Shown: positions 7,438 to 15,714 of the stretch, piece by piece
How positions within the stretch are numbered: position 1 is the first letter of the stretch
How the letters are laid out: each line of letters starts with the position of its first letter
Origin: Thermoplasmatota archaeon
GTDB lineage: Archaea > Thermoplasmatota > Thermoplasmata > UBA10834
Length of the DNA stretch: 64,000 bases
Reading direction: 5' to 3'
Assembly (NCBI GenBank): GCA_018818785.1
Contig: JAHIRF010000005.1
Location: 310,001 to 374,000 of the forward strand
Notes under the pieces: generated by a model
What the model was told of the DNA's origin: nothing
Database searches by the model: none
What the model saw: only the letters and a program-made list of their open reading frames with translations
Made by a program: the position numbers and the translations under genes

Positions 7438-8691
7438 TCATCCATCTTGATGGTGATCTTCGTCCCGTTCCTTATGGCCTGCGGTCGACCTCATCTCTTG
7501 GATGTTTGCTGGACTGAACGGTGACATCGCCCTCAGCTTCTTCACGATCCCTGGCACCACCTCGATCACGAAGTCGATATCGTCATCGGTGTTGCTCCTA
7601 CCTAGGGTGAACTGCACTGCACTCTGCGCCTCCTCGGTTGGTATGTCGCATGCCAACAGCACGTGCGAAGGCAACAGGCTCTTGGACGTGCATGGAGAAC
7701 TCGACGAGACAGATATGCCCATCATGTCTAGGTTGAGCAGCATCGACTCTCCTTCGATGTATCTGAACCTGAAGTTCGCGTTGTTGGGGAGCCTCCTGGT
7801 CGGATGTCCGTTGAGGAACACGTCCTGGACATTCCCGCGCATCCCCTTGACCAGTCTGTCCCTGAGTCTCGTGAGCCTGGCCCCCTCTTCCACCATCTCG
7901 TTCGCTGCCAACTCGGCCGCGGTGCCGAACCCCACGATGCCTGGGACGTTCTCGGAGCCGGACCTCAGCCCACGTTCCTGTCCGCCTCCCTGTCCCATCG
8001 CCTCGACTGACACGCCATCCTTCACATATAACGCTCCCACACCCTTAGGCCCGTACATGTCGTTCGAGGAGATGGTCATGAGGTCGGTCCCAAGGCTCTG
8101 TACGTCTATCGGTACCTTGCCCGTCGCGGCCACGGCGTCGACGTGGAACCGGATCTCCTTCCCTCTGATCATGTCGCCGATCTCAATGATCGGTTGGAGT
8201 GTGCCTATCTCGTTGTTCGCATACATCACGGAGACCAGGATGGTATCGTCTCTGATAGAGGACCTGAGCTGTTCGATGTCGACGAATCCTTCAGGGGTAG
8301 ACGGCACGTAGGTCACCTCGAACCCGTTCTTCTGAAGATACTTCATGATGTTCAGGACGGAGATGTGTTCTATCGCTGACGTGACGATGTGCTTACCCTT
8401 CTTCCGCATCCGCATCGCGGCGCCTTTGATGCCCAGGTTGTTCGCTTCCGTCCCGCCAGAGGTGAATATGATCTCTTCCTTCCTCTTGGCGTTGATCAGT
8501 CCCGCGACCTTCTCTCTGGCGTCCTCGACCGCATCCTTGGGCCCCCGACCAGAACCGTGCAACGAAGAGGGATTTCCGAAATCATCTGAGAAATAAGGCA
8601 TCATCTCGCTGAGGACCCTTTCGTCCACAGGTGAGGCGGCCGCATAATCCATGTACACCCTTCTCTTCGCTCCGCTTTGACATATGGGCAT
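7438..8691 (-). CDS. Cysteine desulfurase (NifS/IscS family)
   Basis: This PLP-dependent class V aminotransferase-fold enzyme of about 417 aa takes sulfur from cysteine. Visible motifs are VYMDYAAASPVDERVL at the N terminus, the substrate-binding segment IIFTSGGTEANNLGIKG, HVDAVAATGKVPIDV, and SSNDMYGPKGVGALYV. The last is the lysine loop (normally SxHKxxGPKG). The active-site cysteine loop reads SVSSSSPCTSKSLLPSHVL. The histidine before the PLP lysine (usually SSHK) and the lysine itself both appear changed (SSND, then MYGPKG), which is odd and worth checking. An ATG at 8691 is chosen because GGAGG lies about 10 nt upstream; the longer start at 8727 lies only 3 nt beyond the preceding stop and has no ribosome site. 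It is the last gene of a LarC-like, TusA, DsrE-like, NifS series. Confidence 0.82.
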   Translation of the reverse strand: MPICQSGAKRRVYMDYAAASPVDERVLSEMMPYFSDDFGNPSSLHGSGRGPKDAVEDAREKVAGLINAKRKEEIIFTSGGTEANNLGIKGAAMRMRKKGKHIVTSAIEHISVLNIMKYLQKNGFEVTYVPSTPEGFVDIEQLRSSIRDDTILVSVMYANNEIGTLQPIIEIGDMIRGKEIRFHVDAVAATGKVPIDVQSLGTDLMTISSNDMYGPKGVGALYVKDGVSVEAMGQGGGQERGLRSGSENVPGIVGFGTAAELAANEMVEEGARLTRLRDRLVKGMRGNVQDVFLNGHPTRRLPNNANFRFRYIEGESMLLNLDMMGISVSSSSPCTSKSLLPSHVLLACDIPTEEAQSAVQFTLGRSNTDDDIDFVIEVVPGIVKKLRAMSPFSPANIQEMRSTAGHKERDEDHHQDG

Positions 8692-8730
8692 CGTGCACAC
8701 ATCCTCCCAGATGGAGATTCCAACCATGGC

Positions 8731-9099
8731 CTAAAAGGTTAGCACCGCATCCGCTTCCAACGCGAGGTCGTTGAGCGTCGCCGCGCCCACTATCCTCGAC
8801 GGTTGCTCGAACTCCTCAGGTGTCGCCCTGCCGCCCCACAGTTGTGCGCTCTGTGCGCAGATCAGTATCTCGACGCCCGCGTTCGTGGCCTGGTCCATCA
8901 CTTCCTTGAGATCCGGGAAGCTCCCCATCTTGATCTTCTGAGGCTCCCCCTTCTTCACCGACAATATGCCTTTCGCGAGGAAGTAGATGGTCGCTTCGAT
9001 GTTCATCGCGCGTGCCGTGGTCGCGAGTACGAATGGTGAGTAGAGTCGCTCCGGTGTATCGGGACCGGATGTCTGAACGTACAATATCTTCTTGCTCAT
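8731..9099 (-). CDS. DsrE/DsrF-like sulfur relay protein
   Basis: This 122-aa protein has the DsrE-like fold pattern: KKILYVQTSGPDTPERLYSPF at the N terminus, an internal segment on mobility of small molecules in the cell (ATIYFLAKGILSV), and the signature ILICAQSAQLWG, in which the cysteine of ICAQS is the likely persulfide carrier. The ATG at 9099 is supported by a GGAGGAT ribosome site 7 nt upstream. The gene lies 28 nt downstream of tusA and 39 nt upstream of the cysteine desulfurase start, all on one strand. DsrE proteins pass persulfide sulfur between TusA-like carriers and acceptors. It ends with TAG, showing that amber is an ordinary stop codon here. Confidence 0.85.
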   Translation of the reverse strand: MSKKILYVQTSGPDTPERLYSPFVLATTARAMNIEATIYFLAKGILSVKKGEPQKIKMGSFPDLKEVMDQATNAGVEILICAQSAQLWGGRATPEEFEQPSRIVGAATLNDLALEADAVLTF

Positions 9100-9127
9100 T
9101 GACGGATCCTCCTTTTGGCTCAGAGAT

Positions 9128-9421
9128 TCAAGACATCCTCTTGAGAAGGAACCTGAAGCCCTCGTCCGTCTTTTCGACGGATAATAATTCGTGCCCCGCG
9201 TATTTCGCCCAGCTGCGTATGTCCGACTCTGAGGCTGGGTCGTCCGCCAAGACCTCCAGGATCTGTCCAACCTGGACCTTCGAGATATCCTCTCTGGTCC
9301 TGAACACCGGCTCCGGACAGTAGAGGCCGATGCAGTCGAGGGTCTTGGTGGGTCGGGGGAATCCTTCGCCTCTATTCGGCATAACTATCCTCGAATCGCC
9401 TCGGCAGACGACCTCCGTCAT
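9128..9421 (-). CDS. tusA: TusA/SirA-family sulfur carrier protein
   Basis: This small protein of 97 aa (84 aa from the internal ATG at 9382) has the TusA signature LDCIGLYCPEPVFRTRE. The CPEP cysteine accepts persulfide from a cysteine desulfurase. The rest follows the family pattern (GQILEVLADDPASESDIRSW and a C-terminal EGFRFLLKR strand). Both starts are plausible: the ATG at 9421 would be nearly leaderless, while the ATG at 9382 has a GAGGAT ribosome site about 7 nt upstream and gives a length nearer the family norm. The neighbouring DsrE-like and desulfurase genes fit a sulfur relay from desulfurase to TusA to DsrE. Confidence 0.88.
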   Translation of the reverse strand: MTEVVCRGDSRIVMPNRGEGFPRPTKTLDCIGLYCPEPVFRTREDISKVQVGQILEVLADDPASESDIRSWAKYAGHELLSVEKTDEGFRFLLKRMS

Positions 9422-9506
9422 AGTAACGGCGTTTAGTGATGGGGTTTTTTGTTGATAAGGATTTTCCCATCGCAGTATGGTTCTTGCCCTCGCTCCCCCT
9501 CATCGG

Positions 9507-10235
9507 TCACACAAGCCTGAGGGTCGTCCTCCCCAACCTTCCCGCGAACCTCTTAGTGCCGAAACCAACGCTCTTCCTCAAAGGATCATCGGGCACATCG
9601 TCGGTCTGCTCGCTGATCAACGCGGAGATGGCAGCGACACCCGTCGGCGTGGCCCTCTCCCCGGGACAATCTCCCGGGACGTGTCTCAATGCCTTGAGCA
9701 AGTGGGCCGTGGCAGGCGCTGGGAGTCTGAACGTGCCGTGCCCTGTCACAACTATCCCTCTCCCCGTCGTCAATGTGGATGAAACGAACTCTCCATGTGA
9801 GTCCTTCTCCAGAAGGGTCGCGATGAACCCGATCCCTGCCATGTTCATCATGGCCTGCGGTCTGCCTATCTCGTGCAGATGGACCTCTTCAGGCGAGACG
9901 CCGTGCGCGGCGGCTTCTGCTTCGAACACCTTGTCGAGTATGGCATTCGACGATTCTCTGCCAGAGCCTAGCAAAGTCGTTATCTCGTCAATACATCTGT
10001 AGGCATCACGGTATTCGGTCGTGCCTTCGGTCTGTACCCTCTGCACGTACGAGATGCCGATGCCCCTGTCTCCAGAATCCTCGATGTCTATGATTTGCAT
10101 CGACAGACCCTTTCCCTCGGCTGCTGAGACCAGCTTTCGGATCGCGTCCTCTTTCACCGTTTCGGGCAACAGATCGATCATTGCGGCGAGCAGCATGTCG
10201 GCGGATACGCCCTCCCGCGCGTCTATGTGAATCAC
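9507..10235 (-). CDS. LarC N-terminal-domain homologue (DUF111, nickel pincer cofactor protein)
   Basis: This 242-aa protein matches the N-terminal half of LarC. It has an early GVSADMLLAAMIDL segment (normally GAAGDMxLAAL), EVHLHEIGRPQAMMNMAGI (normally HLHEIGxxDAIxDIVG), STLTTGRGIVVTGHGTFRLPAPATAHLL, ERATPTGVAAI, and it ends with the SVGFGTKRF and LRLV motifs. LarC inserts nickel into the nickel-pincer nucleotide cofactor. Usual LarC is about 400 aa, and in Lactobacillus it is made as LarC1 plus LarC2. This protein stops at the end of the LarC1-like domain and only 85 nt separate it from tusA, so no second half follows. Changes at usual positions (DA to QA after HEIGR) suggest an altered function. 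A GTG start at 10235 fits a leaderless promoter (CAATTATC about 27 nt upstream, reading the minus strand). Confidence 0.75.
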   Translation of the reverse strand: MIHIDAREGVSADMLLAAMIDLLPETVKEDAIRKLVSAAEGKGLSMQIIDIEDSGDRGIGISYVQRVQTEGTTEYRDAYRCIDEITTLLGSGRESSNAILDKVFEAEAAAHGVSPEEVHLHEIGRPQAMMNMAGIGFIATLLEKDSHGEFVSSTLTTGRGIVVTGHGTFRLPAPATAHLLKALRHVPGDCPGERATPTGVAAISALISEQTDDVPDDPLRKSVGFGTKRFAGRLGRTTLRLV

Positions 10236-10308
10236 GAATATCTCGAATGCGCTTGTCTGGGATAATTGTTCTGTGACCTAGGATGGGTGGATTGAACCGG
10301 TCCGCCCG

Positions 10309-11157
10309 TTACTTGGTCTTGACCTTCCTGGTCTTGAGTTTCCGCTGTTTCGGCTTCTCGGGCGGAGCCATCTCAGGTTCCTTCTCCTCGACTTCTTCCT
10401 TCTCCAGATGCTCCTCTTCACGCGGCTCCTCGGCAGTGACTGGTTCAGGTTCCTGAGGTGCGATCACCTGCTGGTCGACCTCCTGGACAGGTTCCATCGG
10501 TTCCGGTACGGCCATGGGCTCGACTATCTCCACTTGCGGCTCGGGCAATGGTTCTTCCACCGCCTCGACCCTCATCTCTTCCTCTGCTTGTGGAGCGACG
10601 ACCTCCTCATCCACACTCTCGACGATCTCAGACTCCGAAGGTACCTCGACTTTGTCGATGGTCGTCTCAGCGGCGATCACTTCGGGCTCGGTCTCGGTGA
10701 ACGCGAAGTCGGAACCGCACTCATCGCACTTGAGCGCCTCTGCGGCGACCAAGGCCGCGCAGATCGGACATTGGTAGCTCACGTCATCCCCGAATGTCGC
10801 GCTACACTTCGGGCATCGTTCCTCGCTTCCGTCAAGCATCCACGAGCAATGAGGACAGCTGAGCTTCTTGTCCTCCACCTTGACCTGCATCGACTCGATG
10901 GCGATTATCTCGGTCAGCAGAGTGTCAATGCTCTCGTCCGTATTCTTGGTGTCCGATTTCGAATAGAACTCGCGGTAGACGACATGGCACGATGGACAGC
11001 TCACGGATTCCTGATCCACATGCGCTCCGCAGAACGGACACTCGAAGAGTGTGTTCTTGCTATATCTGACACTACATCGTGGGCACGCCTCCTCGCGACC
11101 ATTGACTCTGAAGCCGCATGTAGGGCAGCCGAACAGTTTCTTCCCGTCAATATCCAT
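10309..11157 (-). CDS. Four-zinc-ribbon protein with acidic Pro/Glu-rich tail
   Basis: This protein is about 282 aa. The first 160 residues hold four zinc ribbons as CxxC pairs: CPTC/CPRC, CPFC/CPSC, CPHC/CPKC and CPIC/CDEC. They are arranged as two doublets joined by a linker (near SKSDTKNTDESIDTLLTEI). The rest is a low-complexity tail rich in Glu, Pro and Val, ending in a basic patch (KPKQRKLKTRKVKTK). There is no membrane segment, so it is cytoplasmic. Multi-ribbon proteins of this sort are common in Thermoplasmata and may act as scaffolds or nucleic-acid or protein binders; I cannot name a function. The ATG at 11157 is preferred over a GTG two codons earlier. Confidence 0.75.
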   Translation of the reverse strand: MDIDGKKLFGCPTCGFRVNGREEACPRCSVRYSKNTLFECPFCGAHVDQESVSCPSCHVVYREFYSKSDTKNTDESIDTLLTEIIAIESMQVKVEDKKLSCPHCSWMLDGSEERCPKCSATFGDDVSYQCPICAALVAAEALKCDECGSDFAFTETEPEVIAAETTIDKVEVPSESEIVESVDEEVVAPQAEEEMRVEAVEEPLPEPQVEIVEPMAVPEPMEPVQEVDQQVIAPQEPEPVTAEEPREEEHLEKEEVEEKEPEMAPPEKPKQRKLKTRKVKTK

Positions 11158-11358
11158 CGACACTTACCTAGACTTATGAAGGCTCTGCCCAGTCTAAACA
11201 TTTTCGGTGGTCGTGTATCGTATTACCCGTCTCCATGGCGAATGCGAAGTGTGGTAGGTGTCATATCATCCGCATCGTCGATCTCAGAAAGTCCGAGCGA
11301 TCTTGAGCACATAGCTGTGCCAAAAGTGCCGCTGGGATGAGAGCGAGATATCGTCCCG

Positions 11359-12153
11359 TCAGATCGTGAATGCGACCACGATCGCCCCGAGGATCGCGCA
11401 ATACACGCCGAATATCCACAGCTTGCCAGACTTGACCGCCTTCAGCAGGAACCCTATGGATGCGAGCCCGGTCATGAAGGCGGTCACAGCGCCTGCCGAC
11501 ATGATGATCATATCCGAATCGTAGATGTCTAGCTTGACAATCCCGTATGCGAACGCGGCCACGAGCGCAGGTACCGACAGCAGGAACGCGAATGTCGCGG
11601 CGACCTCCCTCTCCAATCCCGTGAAGAGTCCTCCTGATAGGGTAGATCCACTCCTGGATATGCCCGGAAATATCGCGACCGCCTGGAATATGCCGGCAAC
11701 CATCGCCTCGACGAATCCGACGCTCTTATTCGTGTTCCTCGTTCCAGCCCTCTCTGCTAGTACAAGGACGACGGCGTTGATGAGTAACGCGGCTCCGACG
11801 AGTTGCAGTGTGAATATCTCCTCGATGACATCAGTGAGCAGTATCCCCGTGATCCCCACGGGTATCGTGGCGATTAGTATGAGGTACCCGAGCTTACGGA
11901 GCTTTTCGTCGTTCTCGTCCCGCATATCCTTGCACTTGAACATCGCCAAGATGATCTTGAGTATCTCCCGTCGGAAAAACACGCACACTGCAGCGAGAGT
12001 GCCTGCATGGACGAACAAGTCGAACAATAGGTTCTCTTCCGCCGACAGGCCGAGCATCTCCTGCGCTATGACCAGATGGCCAGAGCTTGACACTGGCAGC
12101 CATTCGGTGATACCTTGGATGATGCCTAGCAGTAGTGCGTGGATCAGGTCCAT
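11359..12153 (-). CDS. uppP: Undecaprenyl-diphosphatase-type polyprenyl pyrophosphate phosphatase (UppP/BacA)
   Basis: This 264-aa polytopic membrane protein has both family signatures: the N-terminal LLLGIIQGITEWLPVSSSGHL with its glutamate and serines, and the second motif GISRSGSTLSGGL. About eight membrane helices are apparent. The enzyme removes a phosphate from polyprenyl diphosphate so that the lipid carrier of glycan synthesis can be reused. In an archaeon the substrate would probably be dolichyl or a similar C55-C60 polyprenyl diphosphate. This links it to the flippase, initiating transferase and glycosyltransferases elsewhere in the window. It is a single gene, with the zinc-ribbon gene next on the same strand 200 nt downstream. 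Confidence 0.93.
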   Translation of the reverse strand: MDLIHALLLGIIQGITEWLPVSSSGHLVIAQEMLGLSAEENLLFDLFVHAGTLAAVCVFFRREILKIILAMFKCKDMRDENDEKLRKLGYLILIATIPVGITGILLTDVIEEIFTLQLVGAALLINAVVLVLAERAGTRNTNKSVGFVEAMVAGIFQAVAIFPGISRSGSTLSGGLFTGLEREVAATFAFLLSVPALVAAFAYGIVKLDIYDSDMIIMSAGAVTAFMTGLASIGFLLKAVKSGKLWIFGVYCAILGAIVVAFTI

Positions 12154-12341
12154 TACGAGGTCAAGAGAGATTCTCCCTATTCAAGGTTCTCCAAGCCTGA
12201 GGGATGTATCGAACTAGATAACGGAGGGAAAACGTATTTATCGCTTGGAATGGCTTGGATGCTTTCAGCGTCGACCATTCGAATCTACGTGCTGTCGATG
12301 GTATGATCGTCCATCGCGGCTAAGATATCAGGGTAATCTCT

Positions 12342-14522
12342 ATGAGGCTGACCATTTCGATATGCGTGTTGTTGGCTCTGGTGATAATGCTCACAGGCCC
12401 TTCGCAGCCGATCCTGTCTGGATCGCACATGCAATCCGTCTCCTCAACAGCTTCCATATCCATACTTCCTGGTTCGACGGACCTTATCATCGAGGTGGCC
12501 GGGCCAGACGTGTTCGACGAAGTCTCGGACATCGTGATCGGCACGGGCTCGACCATCACCTTCTCGAGCAGGGACACTGGAATACTGTCGTTCACGGCTG
12601 CCACGGACGCAGAATCGATCGCCAGGTCGCTCTCGTCGATTCCAGGCGTCGTGAGCGTATCTTCCGAGGTGAGGGCGAGCCTATCGTTCTTGCCTGACGA
12701 TCCGGGACTGGAATACCAATGGGGTCTGGACACGATCGATGCATATGCTGCCTGGGACATCACCGTCGGCGACGAGGAGACGATAGTCGCGGTCCTGGAC
12801 ACGGGCATCGACTGGAACCATCCCGACCTTGTTGCGAACATCTGGACGAATGCTCAGGGCTATCATGGGTACAATTTCATCGACGACAACTGGTTCCCTA
12901 TGGATGACAACATAAACGGCTATGATGACAATGGGGACTTCGTATCGAACATCTACACATATCACGGCACGCACGTGGCCGGCATCATGGGTGCCACCAT
13001 CGACAACGCGATAGGGGTCGCGGGTATCGCTCAGGTCAAATTGATGGCCGTCAAGGTCATGAACGATTCTGGCGAGGGCACCGATTCAACCGTCTCGAGC
13101 GGAGTCAGGTGGGCGGTCGACAATGGCGCTCGGGTGATCGTGATGAGCCTCGGGTTGGATGGTCTATCCGCACCCCTCCAGAACGCGGTCAACTATGCCA
13201 CCAGTCGAGGCGTGGTCCTCGTAGCGTCCGCAGGCAACAGCGGCACGAGCGTGCTGAGCTATCCCGCGGCGTTCCCGAATGTGATCTCGGTCGGGGCATC
13301 GGACAATCTCGATAGACGAGCGTCCTTCAGCAACTTCGGTGTGAACCTCGACGTCATGGCACCAGGTGTGAGCATATATTCCACACAAGGTGGGGGCAGC
13401 TACCAGTCGCTTTCAGGTACGTCCGCTGCCGCCCCTCATGTCGCTGCTATTGCCGCCTTGATGCTCACACTGAACCCCGCGCTCACCACGGCCGAGGTCG
13501 GTGACATCATCAACTCGACCACCACGGATATTTCGATAAATGGATATGACACACAGACCGGATGGGGCATAGTCAATGCATTCCGCGCCGTCGAATCTGT
13601 CGCGGACCCCACGGTCACCATAACGGAGTTTCCTGAGAGCGTGGGCCTCAACGCGACCTTCTCTGTCTCATGGATGGTAAGCGGCGGAGACCCAGGCGAC
13701 ATAGAGTCGACATACCTCACTTGGGGGTATTCGGAGACCGAACTCACCTATCAATCCGACATCTTCTCGGGCATGACATGGGCCGAGTTCTCGATAGCCG
13801 GCATACCATCTCTTCCGACCAATGGCACGGTCTATCTCAAGGCCTACGCGGTTGTCGACGGGTTCGAATGCGAATCCGATCTGGAGGCAGTCATCGTGAC
13901 GGAATCCATCGGCGATAACCTTTTCATGCAGTTCTTCACGGATCTCCAGAACTTCATATTCAACGACCTCGGTCTCATCAACTTCCTTCTTCTGATGTGT
14001 GTGCTCATAGCGATCCCCGTCATCGTGGTCGTGGCAAGGCCGAAGAAGCGCAAGGTGCAGGCACAGACCATTGCGACGGTTCCCGCACCTGGCAGGCTGG
14101 AACATTACCAGCCCGTGACGGGAGTGCACCACCTACCACCGCCACCACCGCCACCGCCTCGTTTCGAGGCGTACGTGGACATCGTGGGCAACAACATCGT
14201 ACCGGAAGTGGTCAAGGTGGTCGAGGGGACCAAGGTCGTTTGGGTGAACCGTACTTGGGCCGCTCCTCCAGGCGTCGGCATAAGGTCCGGCACATTCGAT
14301 ACATCGGGCGAGCATCCGGACGGACTGTTCCAGAGCGGCCTGCTCATCGCGCCGGGGGATTACTGGAGCTGCACGTTCCACAGGTCCGGCGTGTACCAGT
14401 ATTATCTGACCTCTGTTTGGTTCAAGGCGAAGATCATCGTCGAGCCGCACAAGGGCAGCAACGGACCGCAACCATCGACGAGCTCGGCGCCCGCGACGCA
14501 GAAGAGATCTCCGGGAAGCTGA
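12342..14522 (+). CDS. Membrane-anchored subtilisin-like protease with a C-terminal cupredoxin-like domain
   Basis: This 726-aa protein has a signal peptide (residues 1-26), a propeptide-like region, and then an S8 domain with the complete triad: D153 (AVLDTGIDWNHPD), H211 (YHGTHVAGI) and S361 (LSGTSAAAPHVAA), with N299 as the oxyanion residue. A beta domain follows (425-520), then a membrane helix (about 545-565, LINFLLLMCVLIAIPVIVVV) ending in RPKKRK, an eight-proline run (599-606) and a cupredoxin-like domain (608-702). In that domain the usual copper ligands are absent: the segment after YQYY is LTSVWFKAK, where C-x-x-H and Met would be expected. By the positive-inside rule the cupredoxin part would be cytoplasmic. 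A TATA-like TATTTATC lies near 12235. Confidence 0.88.
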   Translation: MRLTISICVLLALVIMLTGPSQPILSGSHMQSVSSTASISILPGSTDLIIEVAGPDVFDEVSDIVIGTGSTITFSSRDTGILSFTAATDAESIARSLSSIPGVVSVSSEVRASLSFLPDDPGLEYQWGLDTIDAYAAWDITVGDEETIVAVLDTGIDWNHPDLVANIWTNAQGYHGYNFIDDNWFPMDDNINGYDDNGDFVSNIYTYHGTHVAGIMGATIDNAIGVAGIAQVKLMAVKVMNDSGEGTDSTVSSGVRWAVDNGARVIVMSLGLDGLSAPLQNAVNYATSRGVVLVASAGNSGTSVLSYPAAFPNVISVGASDNLDRRASFSNFGVNLDVMAPGVSIYSTQGGGSYQSLSGTSAAAPHVAAIAALMLTLNPALTTAEVGDIINSTTTDISINGYDTQTGWGIVNAFRAVESVADPTVTITEFPESVGLNATFSVSWMVSGGDPGDIESTYLTWGYSETELTYQSDIFSGMTWAEFSIAGIPSLPTNGTVYLKAYAVVDGFECESDLEAVIVTESIGDNLFMQFFTDLQNFIFNDLGLINFLLLMCVLIAIPVIVVVARPKKRKVQAQTIATVPAPGRLEHYQPVTGVHHLPPPPPPPPRFEAYVDIVGNNIVPEVVKVVEGTKVVWVNRTWAAPPGVGIRSGTFDTSGEHPDGLFQSGLLIAPGDYWSCTFHRSGVYQYYLTSVWFKAKIIVEPHKGSNGPQPSTSSAPATQKRSPGS

Positions 14523-14751
14523 TGCGCATCCCCCATCATATTATCGAGTTCAGAATCCAGAAGTGTTTTGTTTTCGGGTTTTATGGGATATGGGGAAGCG
14601 AGTCCGGCCAAGCGGAGATCGAGAGGATTCATAACACGCGTTCGGACCACCACGAGGGCGTTCACACCCTTCGCCAGCGCGTCTCGCTGCGGTCACTCCA
14701 GCGCATCAATCTTCCTCTTCTTCGCTTGGTTGCGGACCCGACTTCATTTGT

Positions 14752-15534
14752 TTAATTCTCGGACTGACCCTTTCCCTTGGGTTCATCTGCGGGATCATCT
14801 GAGCTGCTGTCATCTTCCGAAGGGCCGGCGTTGTCATTGCCCTCTCCCTTGTCGTCGTCACAGTCGCTGTCCACAGTCTGTTCGAGCGGTGTCTCCAGCT
14901 CGACTGCCTGGGCCTTCTCCTTCTTCATCTCAGGCTCGTTGGCCTCCACCTGCTGCTGTGGTTCCTGTGCAGCCAGCTGCTCGTTCTTGCATCCCTCGTT
15001 TGAACCCTTGTCCTCGGCCTTGGCATCTAGAGACGCGTCAGCTGCGGACTCGTGGTCCTCTGAGTGCTGACTCTGGATCTGGGTGTTCTCACCATGGTTC
15101 CTCTCCCTGTGGCGGTAGCAGTGTCCGTTCTGTTCTCCGTTGCCTTCCTGCTCATCGTCATCCTGATCCTCGTCGTCATCATCGCCCTGATCCTCATCGT
15201 CATCGTTCTGGTCCTCATCCGAGTCACCCTCGTCATCATCGTTGGTGGTCTGATCATCATCAGTACCATCATCAGATGAATCGTCGTCAGAAGTATCATC
15301 TGAACCATCAGATGTGCCATCATCGCTGCCATCGTCCGATGAGCCATCGTCGGTCGGGGTCGTATCATCCGTATTGTCGTCGGGTGATTGTTCATCTTCT
15401 GGCGGGATATCTGCCGAGATATCGGGCTTGTCATTGCCTCCTATCAACGCCACTATCAGAACTGTCGCGATAATGAGTATCGCTGCCACAGCCGCCGAAG
15501 TGAGCAATCTCTTGCTAATTCTTATCGTTCTCAC
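14752..15534 (-). CDS. Membrane-anchored, extremely acidic Asp/Ser-rich low-complexity protein
   Basis: This protein is about 260 aa. A single N-terminal membrane helix (LLTSAAVAAILIIATVLIVAL) follows a short basic start, so the rest faces outward. The exposed part is dominated by Asp with Ser, Thr, Asn, Gln and Glu in near-repeats such as DDGSSDDGSDDGTSDGSDDT and DDEDQGDDDDEDQDDD. It then has a short His/Arg segment (HCYRHRERNHGEN) and a less biased acidic C-terminal third with four or five cysteines. The frame is open further upstream to 15645, but a minus-strand TATA-like element (near 15590) lies inside that extension. The GTG at 15534, with GGAG about 9 nt before it, is therefore the better start. 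Calcium binding or a hydrated surface layer are possible roles; no family is recognised. Confidence 0.6.
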   Translation of the reverse strand: MRTIRISKRLLTSAAVAAILIIATVLIVALIGGNDKPDISADIPPEDEQSPDDNTDDTTPTDDGSSDDGSDDGTSDGSDDTSDDDSSDDGTDDDQTTNDDDEGDSDEDQNDDDEDQGDDDDEDQDDDEQEGNGEQNGHCYRHRERNHGENTQIQSQHSEDHESAADASLDAKAEDKGSNEGCKNEQLAAQEPQQQVEANEPEMKKEKAQAVELETPLEQTVDSDCDDDKGEGNDNAGPSEDDSSSDDPADEPKGKGQSEN

Positions 15535-15714
15535 CTCCCATTGCTCCGCAACCCTTATGAGCCTACATGCGTCATCGGTGAATCTATTATTTAATGCATT
15601 TGTGTCTGACGGAGGTTCCTGGCATCGGCCGTCGCTGTCAGACACGGCCTGTTTTAGGCTCCTCGCTCGGCATCCCTCGACTCGCCTGATTACATAGTAA
15701 TCACGCGTGACATC

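Noticed and set aside
7324-7524. A 66-aa plus-strand frame after a TATA-like ACTATATAAAT
   Set aside because: It overlaps the end of the cysteine desulfurase gene, has no ribosome site and no recognisable features, though the TATA-like box itself is real sequence.
10408-11340. A 310-aa plus-strand frame rich in His, Leu and Arg
   Set aside because: It is the antisense shadow of the zinc-ribbon gene with its low-complexity tail.
14590-14660. Stretch resembling a tRNA (GGCCAAGCGG ... GTTCGGACCACCA)
   Set aside because: No pairing acceptor stem, no anticodon stem-loop of the right spacing and no complete T-loop. It is chance similarity in a gap between genes.
14568-15473. A 301-aa plus-strand frame, Pro/His/Arg-rich, and shorter hydrophobic frames in this region
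   Set aside because: They are complementary to Asp/Ser codon repeats of the acidic protein on the minus strand; the composition reflects the repeat.
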